DNA from: Anaerolineales bacterium
GTDB lineage: Bacteria > Chloroflexota > Anaerolineae > Anaerolineales > Villigracilaceae
Assembly: GCA_013360875.1 (NCBI GenBank)
Contig: JABWAU010000011.1
Span: 1 to 52,031, forward strand
Reading direction: 5' to 3'
Length of the DNA stretch: 52,031 bases
Positions 1-8,600 of the stretch are shown in pieces (the stretch's first letter is position 1; each line of letters starts with the position of its first letter). The notes under the pieces were generated by a model, which was not told the DNA's origin, did not search any database, and saw nothing but the letters and a program-made list of their open reading frames with translations. A program made the position numbers and the translations under genes.

Positions 1-620
1 GTGAGATATAACGCGCCGAAGACCTGATAGATCAGCCCCTGTGTGCCAATGCTGAAGAACAACGCAGTGAACATAACGAACAGGGCAACTTCGATATATG
101 CCCAGATTGTAGTTGTTGGGATGCGGGCGGCGTCTGTGCCGTAACGGCGCGCCAGCGAGCCCAGCAGAAGGAAATACAGACCGAACATCAGGAACTCGCC
201 CGTATTCAACAGGATGTCGAGGGATGGAGGCTTGACGAATCCCGCCCAGAAATTCAACTCATCTCCCAGGGGCCAGAACAACGGCACGCCGTTGAACCAG
301 ATCAGCAAGTCAAGAAGCACGTGCATCAGGATGCCTGCGCCAAAACCGACGCCGAAATTCCTCCATTTTATGTTCCTCGTAAGCGCCGCGATGACATAAA
401 ACAACAACGCCATGAAAATGATGGTGAAAATACTGTGCGTGAACGTGCGGTGATACTGGTCGGGGTCGGGCAGTTTGGCAAGCGCCGCGTAGGCAACAAC
501 GAGATTATCCAGGTCGGGGAACATGTTGCCCAGCACCGCGCCAAGCAGGAACCATTCGCGTTTCGGCATCCACTTGCGTGAAACGATGCCCACCATTGCA
601 TGAATTCCAGCCTGTGCCAT
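1..620 (-). CDS. YdjM/DUF457-like membrane metal-dependent hydrolase, partial
   Basis: The frame opens at an ATG at 620, preceded by AAAGGAG, and stays open for about 206 codons until it leaves the window on the left. The protein is hydrophobic with several membrane segments. It carries motifs of the YdjM (DUF457) family of inner-membrane predicted metal-dependent hydrolases: G-x-x-x-P-D-L-D near residues 31-38, H-R-T-F-T-H-S at about 57-63, and a later H-V-L-L-D-L. In the family these Asp and His residues are thought to bind metal; the substrate is unknown. The C-terminus is missing. The gene is transcribed away from the sensory operon at 889, so 621-888 is a divergent promoter region. Confidence 0.75.
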   Translation of the reverse strand, partial: MAQAGIHAMVGIVSRKWMPKREWFLLGAVLGNMFPDLDNLVVAYAALAKLPDPDQYHRTFTHSIFTIIFMALLFYVIAALTRNIKWRNFGVGFGAGILMHVLLDLLIWFNGVPLFWPLGDELNFWAGFVKPPSLDILLNTGEFLMFGLYFLLLGSLARRYGTDAARIPTTTIWAYIEVALFVMFTALFFSIGTQGLIYQVFGALYL

Positions 621-793
621 GAGGGTCTCCTTTGGTTTGACTCATACAACCCCGCGAATACAAAAAGGGAACGGAATGATCCGTTGAGCCTAAACCGTGC
701 GCTCCTCAGGCGACCTTCAGACACTTTCCTTTTTTGGGGGCGGGTTGTCTTGACATTCATGGATAATATCTCGATCGGATAAAAATTGAATCA

Positions 794-822
794 TTGTAAT
801 CCAGTAATACTGGATTTATAAT
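794..822 (+). promoter_or_regulatory. Promoter with a palindromic operator in the spacer
   Basis: A sigma-70-type promoter is visible: TTGTAA at 794-799, a 17-base spacer, and TATAAT at 817-822, which places the transcript start near 829, 60 bases before the ATG at 889. The spacer holds a perfect palindrome, ATCCAGTAATACTGGAT (799-815), with 8-bp arms around one central base. A regulator bound there would sit between the -35 and -10 boxes. The rest of 621-888 holds only the divergent gene's leader and a weak hairpin around 673-688. Confidence 0.7.
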
Positions 823-888
823 CGTTGCAGACTCGAAACATGCGCACGACTTATGTTTTGAAATCGCAATTTCGACAGGAGGACTTGT

Positions 889-2481
889 ATGAAACGAATA
901 CCGCTACCGGTTTTATTATCGTTCGCGATGATATGGCTGGTTTTGGGTATGAGCGGGGTAACTTCATCTTCAGCGCAACAAAACAATCCAACCCCTACCA
1001 TCACTGAATTCGTAACCTCTACGCCTCCTGGACCCGCTACGGCGTCCGCTGGCGATCTGGAAGACAGGGTCGAGCGGTTGGAGATTGCCCAGGAAGAGAC
1101 AATACATTCGCTGACCTCGATCAATGAATACAATCAATTTTTGTTCACGCTGACCGGGGGGATCGTCGCCCTCCTTGTCGGCATTCAGGGATTTGCAACC
1201 TATATCCAGTTCCGGAGGGAACGGGAACGGGAGGAACGCCAGATTCGACGCGAATCCGCCATGGACGACGCGCAACTTACGGGTGCAAAGCGGGTGTCGG
1301 ATATTATGAACGTTGTCCAACAAACGCTTGAAAGCCGCCTTCTGGCCGAGCAGGCAGAACGTGAAAAAGCCGAAAATTTGCAAAAGCAACTGGAAGATGT
1401 CGCGAACAAGTTCGACCGTTTGAATACTTTCTATCAGAAGTTTCAGTCCAACATTCGCAACCTGCGCAACGAATTGGAGAGCGAAGCAGCCCAATTGGCT
1501 CAGACCGGGCGGCATGATTTCAGGACAAACACGGATGCGCTCACCGATTTTGCGCGCCGCTTCGACCGTTTTATGTCGGATTACAAAGGCGTGGAGGAGG
1601 GCGATTATTCCTTCACGGCGCACGTTCCGTACATACGCGGAATCGCCGCGCATTATTCGAATCAGCCTGGAGCGGCGGAGGAATTTCTAAAGCAGGTCGT
1701 GACCCGGCAAAGCCCCGAACCGGGCGAGGAGAGTCTGGCTTACAACCGCCGCATGGCAAATTCATATTATTACCTGGGTTTGAACGGATCGAATTTCGGC
1801 AGATACGAAGAGGCGATCCAGTATTTCGAAATGGGGAATAAACTCGATTTTCAAAGCAGGGATTTCCTGACAAAAATCGTAATTGCCGAAGCCTATGTAA
1901 TGAACGGCGAATTCTCCAGAGCCGACCAGGTACTGGACGAAATCGAAACGCGGATGCGGGATATCGAAGAATTGGAGGAGACGCTTCGCAATTCGGAGTT
2001 TCGGCATAGAAGCCGTGTTGCGCTGATAAGGGCTAACATCCTTATTTTGAGGGGAACAGGAGACTGGAAGCAGGAAGCCCAAGCGCTGTTGCTGCCTGCG
2101 CGCAAAGCGGATCCATCGTACTATTATATAACTGCAACTCTTGCGCAGTTGTCCCATTTGCAGGGCGACGAGCAAACTGCCAGGGAATTGTTTCAGGATG
2201 TGTATGACACCATTTTGACGGTAGCCGACATTCACAAGATTCGTGAGGCGCGCTCAAAAATATTGCTTCTTATGATCGCAGGGATGGCTGCCAGGTACAT
2301 CGGGCAGGAAAAACAATCGAAGGATTACCTGGATCAGGCAAATGAACTCTGCGGCAATCTGCCGACACTGGGCTCCCGGACATGCACCGTGTTTTCGACG
2401 CTTACCAAACGGAACGAACCGCCGGAAACGATCAAACAACACATCGAGTTAATACGGAACGGCGGAATACTGATTACATGA
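889..2481 (+). CDS. Membrane-anchored coiled-coil/TPR protein
   Basis: This 530-residue protein opens the sensory operon and has a strong ribosome site (AGGAGG) before its ATG. Residues 1-30 look like a cleavable signal peptide ending near S-S-A-Q-Q. A Pro/Thr-rich stretch, a short coiled coil (about 60-78) and a membrane helix (about 87-106, F-T-L-T-G-G-I-V-A-L-L-V-G) follow. A highly charged region rich in R and E and a long coiled coil (about 150-200) come next. The C-terminal half is helical with TPR-like repeats (for example residues 287-310, Y-Y-Y-L-G-L-N-G-S-N-F-G-R-Y-E-E-A), so it probably binds a partner protein. The adjoining kinase and receiver genes suggest an accessory or sensor role. 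No named family was recognised. Confidence 0.75.
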   Translation: MKRIPLPVLLSFAMIWLVLGMSGVTSSSAQQNNPTPTITEFVTSTPPGPATASAGDLEDRVERLEIAQEETIHSLTSINEYNQFLFTLTGGIVALLVGIQGFATYIQFRREREREERQIRRESAMDDAQLTGAKRVSDIMNVVQQTLESRLLAEQAEREKAENLQKQLEDVANKFDRLNTFYQKFQSNIRNLRNELESEAAQLAQTGRHDFRTNTDALTDFARRFDRFMSDYKGVEEGDYSFTAHVPYIRGIAAHYSNQPGAAEEFLKQVVTRQSPEPGEESLAYNRRMANSYYYLGLNGSNFGRYEEAIQYFEMGNKLDFQSRDFLTKIVIAEAYVMNGEFSRADQVLDEIETRMRDIEELEETLRNSEFRHRSRVALIRANILILRGTGDWKQEAQALLLPARKADPSYYYITATLAQLSHLQGDEQTARELFQDVYDTILTVADIHKIREARSKILLLMIAGMAARYIGQEKQSKDYLDQANELCGNLPTLGSRTCTVFSTLTKRNEPPETIKQHIELIRNGGILIT

Positions 2482-2506
2482 AAAAATACGACTTCGAGGG
2501 CGAAGT

Positions 2507-4003
2507 GTGAAAGAGTCTCGTTCCCTACTCACTCAATTCGAGGATTTCGATTTTCGAGATCTGCCCATTGGTGTCTACATGACCTCGTTGGACGGGCAGT
2601 TCATTGTTTGCAACAAGACCCTGCGGAGGATGTTGGAATTGCCCTCGGATGGACAGGTCAACGCGAACATCGAAAAATTCTACGCCGATCCGGCCGCGCG
2701 GAAAGCAGCCATCGAACAGGCGGTTCAACTCGCTGAACAGGGCAGGAACGTCGAAAAGGGGATATTGCATCTGAAAGTGCATGATCGAGACTTGTATGTC
2801 GAGGATTATTGCAAGATCCTCAAGGATGATAATGGCCAGGTCGTTGGTTTTGTGGGTTGCATGGTGGACGTTACGAGCGAAATTGACACCCGGAAGCATG
2901 AGAAGGAACTGCGCGATCGGGTCGAGGAGTTGACGTTCGATATTGGGAGAATTCTGCATGCGAATAACACCACCCTGGTCATGATGAACGAGACCCTGAA
3001 AAGTGCCGCAAGGGTTTTGGAGCCGAATCCTTTTGGAGGTTTATCAGTTCCGCTGATGGAGGACGTGGAACGGGTGTTGGATGAAAACGCCCGACATCTC
3101 GTTGGTTCGATCCATCGCTTTATGCAGGCGGGCGACGAGGACCGCCGCAGCAAGGCTCTTCCCGAAAATCAATGGAAGGAATTGGCTGACAAGGCGACTT
3201 TTCTGGAGCGCTACAAGGAAAACGTCTCAGTGGAAGAGTTGCGACCACCCACCCTCGGCAATGTGGCTTATGAGATCATTCATATCTGCCATGCGATCGA
3301 ACCCGGTTTCCTGCCCAGGGAGGCGGTTCGCGATCTTCAGCAGAATGCCTTTCAATTGGAACGCGTCGCCGCGCTGTACGACGTCCTGAAGACGCGTGAT
3401 GCGGTGTTTCAAATGGAGTACACCCTACAGAGCCTGCGGGAATATGCGACCGCCGACGTAAGGAAGACTTCAAAGAGAACTGCGCTCACCGTAAAGTACC
3501 TGGTTGATCAGGTCGTCAGGAGATTGACCGGCTTTTCGCAAAGTTCGAAGGTGGACATCGAACTGCGCGATATCCTTCACGCGGAGGTGCGCGTCAATGA
3601 GCGTGAAATCGTCCGCGCCCTGGGCAACCTGCTTCACAATGCCATCAAGTATTCCTGGAGAAGGGACAAGACAAAACCGTCCTGGGTCTCGATCCGAACA
3701 TTCATCAGGGATCACAAGATTCACATTGAATTTGAAAACTGGGGAGTGGGAATGTCGCACGAAGAGATGGAACAGGGACTGGTGTTTCAACTCGGTTACC
3801 GCGGGCAGTTGTCCACGGAGCGGGGGCGGCTGGGAACCGGCATAGGCTTGACCGACGCGCGTCGGGTCGCGCGATCTCATGGCGGGGACGTGATCATTGA
3901 CAGCAAACCCACCAAGATATTTTCCGAGCAGGACCCGGAGTATTTCAATCAGCCTTTTCTAACGAAGGCGACTCTCTACCTGCCGTACGCAGAAAAGAAA
4001 TAG
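2507..4003 (+). CDS. PAS-domain sensor histidine kinase without an obvious H-box
   Basis: The protein (498 residues) starts at a GTG preceded by GAGGG; the upstream gene stops at 2481. Residues about 14-130 form a PAS domain ending in the PAC-like V-G-F-V-G-C-M-V-D-V-T. The C-terminus is a HATPase_c domain: N-box N-L-L-H-N-A-I-K-Y-S (about 372-381), G1 E-N-W-G-V-G-M, and G2 G-T-G-I-G-L-T-D-A-R-R. The middle 240 residues are helical but show no canonical H-E-x-x-x-P phosphoacceptor box. It lacks membrane segments, so it should be cytoplasmic, perhaps recruited by the upstream membrane protein. The likely partner is the receiver protein encoded 10 bp downstream. Confidence 0.8.
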   Translation: MKESRSLLTQFEDFDFRDLPIGVYMTSLDGQFIVCNKTLRRMLELPSDGQVNANIEKFYADPAARKAAIEQAVQLAEQGRNVEKGILHLKVHDRDLYVEDYCKILKDDNGQVVGFVGCMVDVTSEIDTRKHEKELRDRVEELTFDIGRILHANNTTLVMMNETLKSAARVLEPNPFGGLSVPLMEDVERVLDENARHLVGSIHRFMQAGDEDRRSKALPENQWKELADKATFLERYKENVSVEELRPPTLGNVAYEIIHICHAIEPGFLPREAVRDLQQNAFQLERVAALYDVLKTRDAVFQMEYTLQSLREYATADVRKTSKRTALTVKYLVDQVVRRLTGFSQSSKVDIELRDILHAEVRVNEREIVRALGNLLHNAIKYSWRRDKTKPSWVSIRTFIRDHKIHIEFENWGVGMSHEEMEQGLVFQLGYRGQLSTERGRLGTGIGLTDARRVARSHGGDVIIDSKPTKIFSEQDPEYFNQPFLTKATLYLPYAEKK

Positions 4004-4022
4004 AAGGGAGTTCTTGCAATTG

Positions 4023-4502
4023 ATGAAACCAAGGGTTTTGTGGATCGAAGACAGCGCACGCCTCGAGTTGAGGAACCTTGCCGCGCCCGTTTACTCGAGC
4101 GGGAGATTCGACTTCAATCTGGCTGAGGATGTGACCTCAGCCGTCAACCTGCTCAAGGTCACATCGTTCGACGCCATTCTCGTGGACGTGCGCCTGCCGC
4201 CGGGCGCCGATCCGCGTTGGAAGAGGCTCTATCAGCAGGCGGGCGCAGACAAGGTAAGCGCGCAATTGGGAATCAAATTGCTGAACTGGCTGATCAACAG
4301 GGATCGTAACGTTCACCCGGATGAACCGCCCAATGGCTTCGATAAAAGTCACCTGGGCATTTTTACCGTGGAGAGCCGGGAGGATATCCAGGAGGAACTC
4401 GATGCCCTGGGCATTACCGTTTTCTTCCAGAAGACGACCAGCCTGCCCGATGCGATACTGATCAAGATATTCGATACACTCATGGACCAGAAGCCCATGT
4501 GA
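4023..4502 (+). CDS. Divergent single-domain response regulator
   Basis: This is a receiver (CheY-like) protein of about 160 residues without a DNA-binding domain. The acidic pocket is W-I-E-D near the N-terminus, the phosphoacceptor is the second Asp in A-I-L-V-D-V-R-L-P-P, and the conserved Thr and Lys are in I-F-T-V-E-S and F-F-Q-K. There is an unusual insert of about 45 residues after the phosphoacceptor strand (L-Y-Q-Q-A-G through P-P-N-G-F-D-K). I chose the ATG at 4023, just before the first beta strand. In-frame TTG codons at 4014 and 4020 are alternatives, because the ribosome site GGGAG ends at 4010. It is probably the phosphotransfer partner of the kinase upstream. Confidence 0.75.
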   Translation: MKPRVLWIEDSARLELRNLAAPVYSSGRFDFNLAEDVTSAVNLLKVTSFDAILVDVRLPPGADPRWKRLYQQAGADKVSAQLGIKLLNWLINRDRNVHPDEPPNGFDKSHLGIFTVESREDIQEELDALGITVFFQKTTSLPDAILIKIFDTLMDQKPM

Positions 4503-5722
4503 AGGACGAGATGCCCGCCGAGATTGACGTTCCCCTCGACGCGATCGTTACATTGCTCGTATTTCTCATCGGAGTCCCGACGCTGGTATTCCAATCCATG
4601 CCGCCGGATGTCCGTCATATTTTTCTTGGACGCAGGCGTTTGCTGGGTTATTTGCTCGTATTGATCTTCGTGCCTGTATCGAGCGCCTTGGTGATCAGCA
4701 CCGTCGGGATCTACGCCGAAATATCGGTGGCGCATGACGCTCGAGAATGGGCGGTTCGATGGGCGGCTGTGCTGGGCGTCATGATCGCGGTGATCCTGGT
4801 CGTGGCGATCTACTTTCCTCTCCGTTATAGCCGCCGCCAGGGTGTGTTGCATCTGCTTGAACGGGAAGCGCTCCGGCGCATGAGATCCAGGGGAAGGCTT
4901 CCCGAAGAGTCGGTCGAAGACATCATTGATTTGGGCAAGAATGCGGAATCCCCCCAGGAAAAGGGCTCGGTGCTTCAATCCATCCACACTCTCGTCACAG
5001 AAACCTGCAAACATCCGTCGTATTCCGGCGACGGTCTAGAAACCCTCATCCTGAGGCTTCACGAGGTCGTGATCGTCGATTCCAAGCCGGTCAATCTCGA
5101 GAATTTTCGAATGGTCGCCGAAATCTTCCAGGAAATTGCCATCGCCAGGAAGGAGATTCAACACGTGGCCGATCTGCAAAGAACGGTCAAAGCCACGGGC
5201 AGCATGGGACGCGCCGCCCTGGCGCGATTCGAATCGGGCCTCGAAGTTGACAACATCGTTATGAGCTTCATCCAAACCCTCGGCCTGATCACCTATATCA
5301 AACCCCTGGATGTCATCAACAAACACCATTTTTACGTGATGACCGACGTGAGCGAAGCGCTGTTCGAGATCGGATCGCTGGCGGCTGAGAAACAAAGGGA
5401 TTTTATCGCCGTGGCGGCGTTGGACAAGATGATCACGATGCTCAGCCAGACCCCCAGGACCGAAGACCTGCCCTCCTATATCGTGGATGAGTTGGGCGCG
5501 GATGTGATGGGCTTGATGGCGCACATTTGGACGGGCGGCGACAGCCAGAAGGAATTCATCCTGCAAAGGCTGCCCGACGTCAGGGCGTCCATTGGAATGC
5601 CCGACGCCAAAATTTTCAGAAAAGCCAGGACCCATTATCTCGGCAAAAGCCAGTTCGAAACGGCGAATCGGCTTGCCCAAATGGAAAAAGAACTGAAACC
5701 AAAACCCCGCAGAAAAACGTAA
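4499..5722 (+). CDS. Membrane protein of unknown function, last gene of the sensory operon
   Basis: The GTG start overlaps the stop of the receiver gene (ATGTGA), which indicates translational coupling; an ATG at 4511 is an alternative. The 407-residue product has three membrane helices in its first 120 residues (V-T-L-L-V-F-L-I-G-V-P, L-L-G-Y-L-L-V-L-I-F-V-P and A-A-V-L-G-V-M-I-A-V-I-L). A long cytoplasmic helical domain and a basic tail (K-P-K-P-R-R-K-T) follow. I recognise no family. The tight coupling to a kinase and receiver suggests an output or a signal-input component of the same pathway. A hairpin terminator begins at its stop codon. Confidence 0.7.
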   Translation: MKDEMPAEIDVPLDAIVTLLVFLIGVPTLVFQSMPPDVRHIFLGRRRLLGYLLVLIFVPVSSALVISTVGIYAEISVAHDAREWAVRWAAVLGVMIAVILVVAIYFPLRYSRRQGVLHLLEREALRRMRSRGRLPEESVEDIIDLGKNAESPQEKGSVLQSIHTLVTETCKHPSYSGDGLETLILRLHEVVIVDSKPVNLENFRMVAEIFQEIAIARKEIQHVADLQRTVKATGSMGRAALARFESGLEVDNIVMSFIQTLGLITYIKPLDVINKHHFYVMTDVSEALFEIGSLAAEKQRDFIAVAALDKMITMLSQTPRTEDLPSYIVDELGADVMGLMAHIWTGGDSQKEFILQRLPDVRASIGMPDAKIFRKARTHYLGKSQFETANRLAQMEKELKPKPRRKT

Positions 5723-5743
5723 GACGACCCGTTCGGGTCGTCT
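5722..5743. terminator. Bidirectional hairpin terminator
   Basis: AGACGACCC and GGGTCGTCT form a perfect 9-bp stem around a GTTC loop. It lies between the convergent ends of the sensory operon and the PspC gene. T-rich bases follow on both strands, so it may serve both genes. Confidence 0.7.
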
Positions 5744-5749
5744 CTTCGT

Positions 5750-5956
5750 TTATTGCGTCGCTTGCGATTGCTCGGGAACGACGATCGCCATGATCAGATA
5801 CACGATTGCGATCCCGCCGAATCCCGTGAAGAACGCAAGGATCGTTAGCAGACGGACGATGGTCGGGTCAATACCGAGATACTCGCCCAGGCCCGCGCAC
5901 ACGCCCGCGATCATGCGGTTGGACGTGCTGCGGGTGAGGGTTTTGTAGTTGTTCAT
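5750..5956 (-). CDS. PspC-domain membrane protein
   Basis: The 68-residue protein is almost entirely a PspC domain. It has the family pattern L-x-R-S-x-x-x-R-x-I-A-G-V-C-A-G-L-G-E-Y-L-G-I-D-P-T-I-V-R, broken here to residues 7-36, then a membrane helix A-F-F-T-G-F-G-G-I-A-I-V-Y-L-I and the end M-A-I-V-V-P-E. A good ribosome site (GAAAGGAG) precedes the ATG. PspC proteins act at the inner membrane in envelope-stress responses or as small membrane modulators. No other phage-shock gene is nearby, so its own role is open. Confidence 0.85.
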   Translation of the reverse strand: MNNYKTLTRSTSNRMIAGVCAGLGEYLGIDPTIVRLLTILAFFTGFGGIAIVYLIMAIVVPEQSQATQ

Positions 5957-6056
5957 GTTGCTCTCCTTTCGATGATTTCCAGGGAGACATACGCAGGGGG
6001 CTTCGAAAGGTTGCGCGGCTTTTACGGACTGACCCCCAGCCTGCGCTGTTTTCGGG

Positions 6057-6953
6057 TTAACGCCTCCATGCTGATGAAGGCGCGCCCGCTAAAAAATCCA
6101 TCTGATGCGCGATGTACGTTAACTCGCCGCGTTCGATCTGCGCGCGCCGCTCCCGCAGCCAACTTGCAAACGCCTCCGCATCCAATTCAGGATGACCCGC
6201 AAGCGACTCCTCGAAGAAACGCAAAATGAAACGCAGAAAATACGCCTCGTCATCGGGATAATTACCGTTTAGTGCGTACACCACCCAATCCGACGCGCCC
6301 GCCGCAAGAACCTCCGCCCCCGCCTTTCGCAAATGCCCGAACAAATGCCGCCCGCTTCGACTGTCGCCGCCCCTCGGGCGCGCGTCCATCGTCTTGTGAT
6401 ACAGCCGTTCGATCTGCGCGTCCAGCGCGGCGTCAATCGTTGGTTCGAACGTCGTCACGCCGTCGAAGTTGATCGTCAGCCATGCAAGTTCCTTTGTCAA
6501 TGACAACAACTTTGGCAGGGACTCCGGCATGGGGAGCAGATCCAAAAACGCGTGAGCGATCAACAAATCCGCGCGCGTTTGATTCTTTTGGATGAAATCG
6601 AAGACGTCCGCCCGTTCGAACCGGATCCGGATATCGCGGCGCTCGTCAAATAAGCGAAGACGTTTCCCGCTTCCTTCCACGCTCAATCCCGCCTCCTCCG
6701 CCCAAACCTTTGCCCACTCTGACGCGTACGCCGCGTTCTCCGCCATCTCGTCCACCATCACGTACTCGGCGCGCTGGATTACATCCCACCGCGCCAGCCG
6801 CCTGAGCATCGTCCCGATCCCTGCGCCCACTTCGATGATGCGGATCGGCTGCTGTGGAAGATTCAATTTCAACGCATTCAACACATCCTTGTTCAGCGCG
6901 CGGTCGTCTACACTTTGTTTAGCGAGGAGGTAACGTTGGAAGGAATATTCCAT
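6057..6953 (-). CDS. Class I SAM-dependent methyltransferase
   Basis: The Rossmann SAM site is visible as I-I-E-V-G-A-G-I-G-T-M-L (about residues 38-49), followed by an acidic strand end (V-M-V-D-E) and later A-D-L-L-I-A-H-A-F-L-D-L. The frame stays open upstream to 6980, but those first nine codons lie in a dispersed repeat. The ATG at 6953 has a well-spaced GAAGG, so I chose it. It is the last gene of a minus-strand group that includes a glycosyltransferase, a pterin-synthase-like protein and a dehydrogenase. A role in modifying the same small molecule or glycan is possible but unproven. Confidence 0.75.
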   Translation of the reverse strand: MEYSFQRYLLAKQSVDDRALNKDVLNALKLNLPQQPIRIIEVGAGIGTMLRRLARWDVIQRAEYVMVDEMAENAAYASEWAKVWAEEAGLSVEGSGKRLRLFDERRDIRIRFERADVFDFIQKNQTRADLLIAHAFLDLLPMPESLPKLLSLTKELAWLTINFDGVTTFEPTIDAALDAQIERLYHKTMDARPRGGDSRSGRHLFGHLRKAGAEVLAAGASDWVVYALNGNYPDDEAYFLRFILRFFEESLAGHPELDAEAFASWLRERRAQIERGELTYIAHQMDFLAGAPSSAWRR

Positions 6954-6966
6954 ATTCAATGCCTTC

Positions 6967-7016
6967 GTCATTGCGACCATCGGGAAGCGACCCCCCGCCT
7001 CATGAGGAGATTGCTT
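6967..7016. repeat. Partial copy of the GTCATTGCGA repeat
   Basis: GTCATTGCGA (6967-6976), GGGAAGCGACC and GAGATTGCTTCC form part of the same dispersed element seen complete at 23670-23742. It fills part of the gap between the methyltransferase and glycosyltransferase genes; the right-hand terminal arm is degenerate. Confidence 0.5.
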
Positions 7017-7065
7017 CCGGGCTGTGATTTCGATACGCGCGAAACGCTTCGCGGACCCGCTCTAC

Positions 7066-8175
7066 TCAACCACCAGCCCTCGTAATGACATAGAGGAATT
7101 CTCTAATTTTCTTCGCCGTTTCATCCCACCTCGGCTGTGACTTGTACCTTTTCACCGCATTCAAGGACAACCTCACCAGCAATTCCCTGTGCCTCTCCAA
7201 TTCTCCAAGATGTTTCGCGAGCGCAGCAGAATCATCGGGTCGAATCAAAAACCCATTCTCCCCGTGCGTGATAATTTCACTTGCCGCGCCGGCCGTCGTC
7301 CCGATGGCGGGCAGACCGAACCCCATCCCTTCGAGATACACGATCCCAAACCCCTCATAACTCGATGGCACGACCATGACATGAGCCCGCCTGTACATCT
7401 CGATCAATGGCTCGTTGTCCAGCACGCCTTGAAACTTGACCATGGACTCCAGACCGTTGTCCGCCACAAATCTCCTCATTTTCTCCGCGTACTTTGGCTC
7501 GGCATTCAACCCGCCCACCACCTCCACCATCACCTTCGACTTGAGACTTGCGACTGATTTCAATAAAGTATGCAGCCCCTTCCGATAAATCACATTCCCC
7601 AGAAACAAAATTCTCAGTTCCTTGCCGTTCGCGCGATGCAGGATTTCGTTTTCTGAGATCGTTCTGTCGTTGAACCGATCCGTCGGCGGGTATGCGACTA
7701 CATTCGGATTATCGTTTCCAATCAATCCCTGCACCACGCCTCGCGTCGTTTTCGAGTTGAATATGAACCCATCCACGCTTTGCAGGTATCTCTTCTCAAC
7801 AACGCGATATAAGTCATTCTGCCACTTCGGTCTCAACTCAGAACAGCGTAAGTGATGCACGAGACTGATGACGGGGTAGGGATGTTTCCCTCTATTTGCT
7901 CGAATCAAAGATGGATGATTGAGTTCGTCCTGGATCAAAATATCGAATTTTTGGAATCGGACTGCTTGCTGTCCGATCTTCCAGAAACGAGCCTCTGGAT
8001 TCCATATCCGAAACCAAAAATTGTCCGTCAAATGCGCGGCGTAATTCCTCCACGGCAGTGAGATGACCTCCACCGCATCCCCCTGCGTGCGCAAATACTC
8101 CACCAGTTTCCGGTCGTACAAATACCCGCCGCTGACCGTATCCAGCGACCCGTAGATCACAAATCCGATTCGCAT
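7066..8175 (-). CDS. GT4-family glycosyltransferase
   Basis: The 369-residue protein has the two Rossmann halves of a GT-B glycosyltransferase. The N-terminal half starts R-I-G-F-V-I-Y-G and has the glycine-rich T-V-S-G-G-Y-L-Y loop. The C-terminal half has R-I-L-F-L-G-N-V-I-Y-R-K-G-L and the nucleotide-sugar site V-V-P-S-S-Y-E-G-F-G-I-V-Y-L-E-G-M, with the E-x7-E pattern of family GT4. It transfers a sugar from a nucleotide donor, retaining the anomeric configuration; the acceptor is unknown. It starts 22 bp after the pterin-synthase-like gene and is probably co-transcribed with it. Confidence 0.88.
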   Translation of the reverse strand: MRIGFVIYGSLDTVSGGYLYDRKLVEYLRTQGDAVEVISLPWRNYAAHLTDNFWFRIWNPEARFWKIGQQAVRFQKFDILIQDELNHPSLIRANRGKHPYPVISLVHHLRCSELRPKWQNDLYRVVEKRYLQSVDGFIFNSKTTRGVVQGLIGNDNPNVVAYPPTDRFNDRTISENEILHRANGKELRILFLGNVIYRKGLHTLLKSVASLKSKVMVEVVGGLNAEPKYAEKMRRFVADNGLESMVKFQGVLDNEPLIEMYRRAHVMVVPSSYEGFGIVYLEGMGFGLPAIGTTAGAASEIITHGENGFLIRPDDSAALAKHLGELERHRELLVRLSLNAVKRYKSQPRWDETAKKIREFLYVITRAGG

Positions 8176-8197
8176 GAGTCAAAAGTCAAAGGTCAAT

Positions 8198-8590
8198 TTA
8201 GACATGCGACTTGCGACCTTCGATGGAAAACGCCGCCCACGCCGACTCATTCTCCCACAACACAACTCTCAGCGTCAAGATATTCTCTGTCTTGATTCGT
8301 TCGTTCAGCGAAGTTGCCAGAATGCGCGCGAAATTCTCGATGGACGGATTCAACCCTGCGAATTCCTCACAGTCGTTCAACATCTGTTCCCTGTAAATGC
8401 CGATCACCTCATCGAGGTTTCTTTCCACGTCCACGATGTCCACGAGATAGCCATGCCGGTCGAGTTCGTTCCCCTCGAGTTGCAATTCGAGGACGTAATG
8501 ATGAGAGTTGGGATAATTTTCGGGTCCCCAATCACCTCCGATCAGGAAATGTCGTGCGATGAAGTCTCTTCTGACGCCAAGTGTGTACAT
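8198..8590 (-). CDS. Divergent 6-pyruvoyl/6-carboxy-tetrahydropterin synthase-like protein
   Basis: This 130-residue protein fits the QueD/PTPS fold and length. It has A-R-H-F-L with the first zinc His, S-H-H-Y-V-L-E-L in place of H-G-H-N-Y, Y-L-V-D-I-V-D-V-E as the conserved V-D-F strand, N-P-S-I-E-N-F-A-R for N-P-T-x-E-N, and a final Glu in L-W-E-N-E-S. The usual catalytic Cys is absent, with a Glu near its place as in PTPS-III enzymes. One zinc His is Asn, and the catalytic Asp-His pair is not evident. The ATG at 8590 has GGAG five bases upstream. The true substrate is uncertain; a pterin or other purine-derived compound is likely. Confidence 0.7.
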   Translation of the reverse strand: MYTLGVRRDFIARHFLIGGDWGPENYPNSHHYVLELQLEGNELDRHGYLVDIVDVERNLDEVIGIYREQMLNDCEEFAGLNPSIENFARILATSLNERIKTENILTLRVVLWENESAWAAFSIEGRKSHV

Positions 8591-8600
8591 GACAACTCCG

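Noticed and set aside
368-760. Minus-strand frame of 130 codons near the left edge
   Set aside because: It overlaps the YdjM-like gene in another frame, and only the latter shows membrane helices and family motifs.
6954-6980. Earlier start of the methyltransferase
   Set aside because: Those codons are part of a dispersed repeat, whereas the ATG at 6953 has a well-spaced GAAGG.
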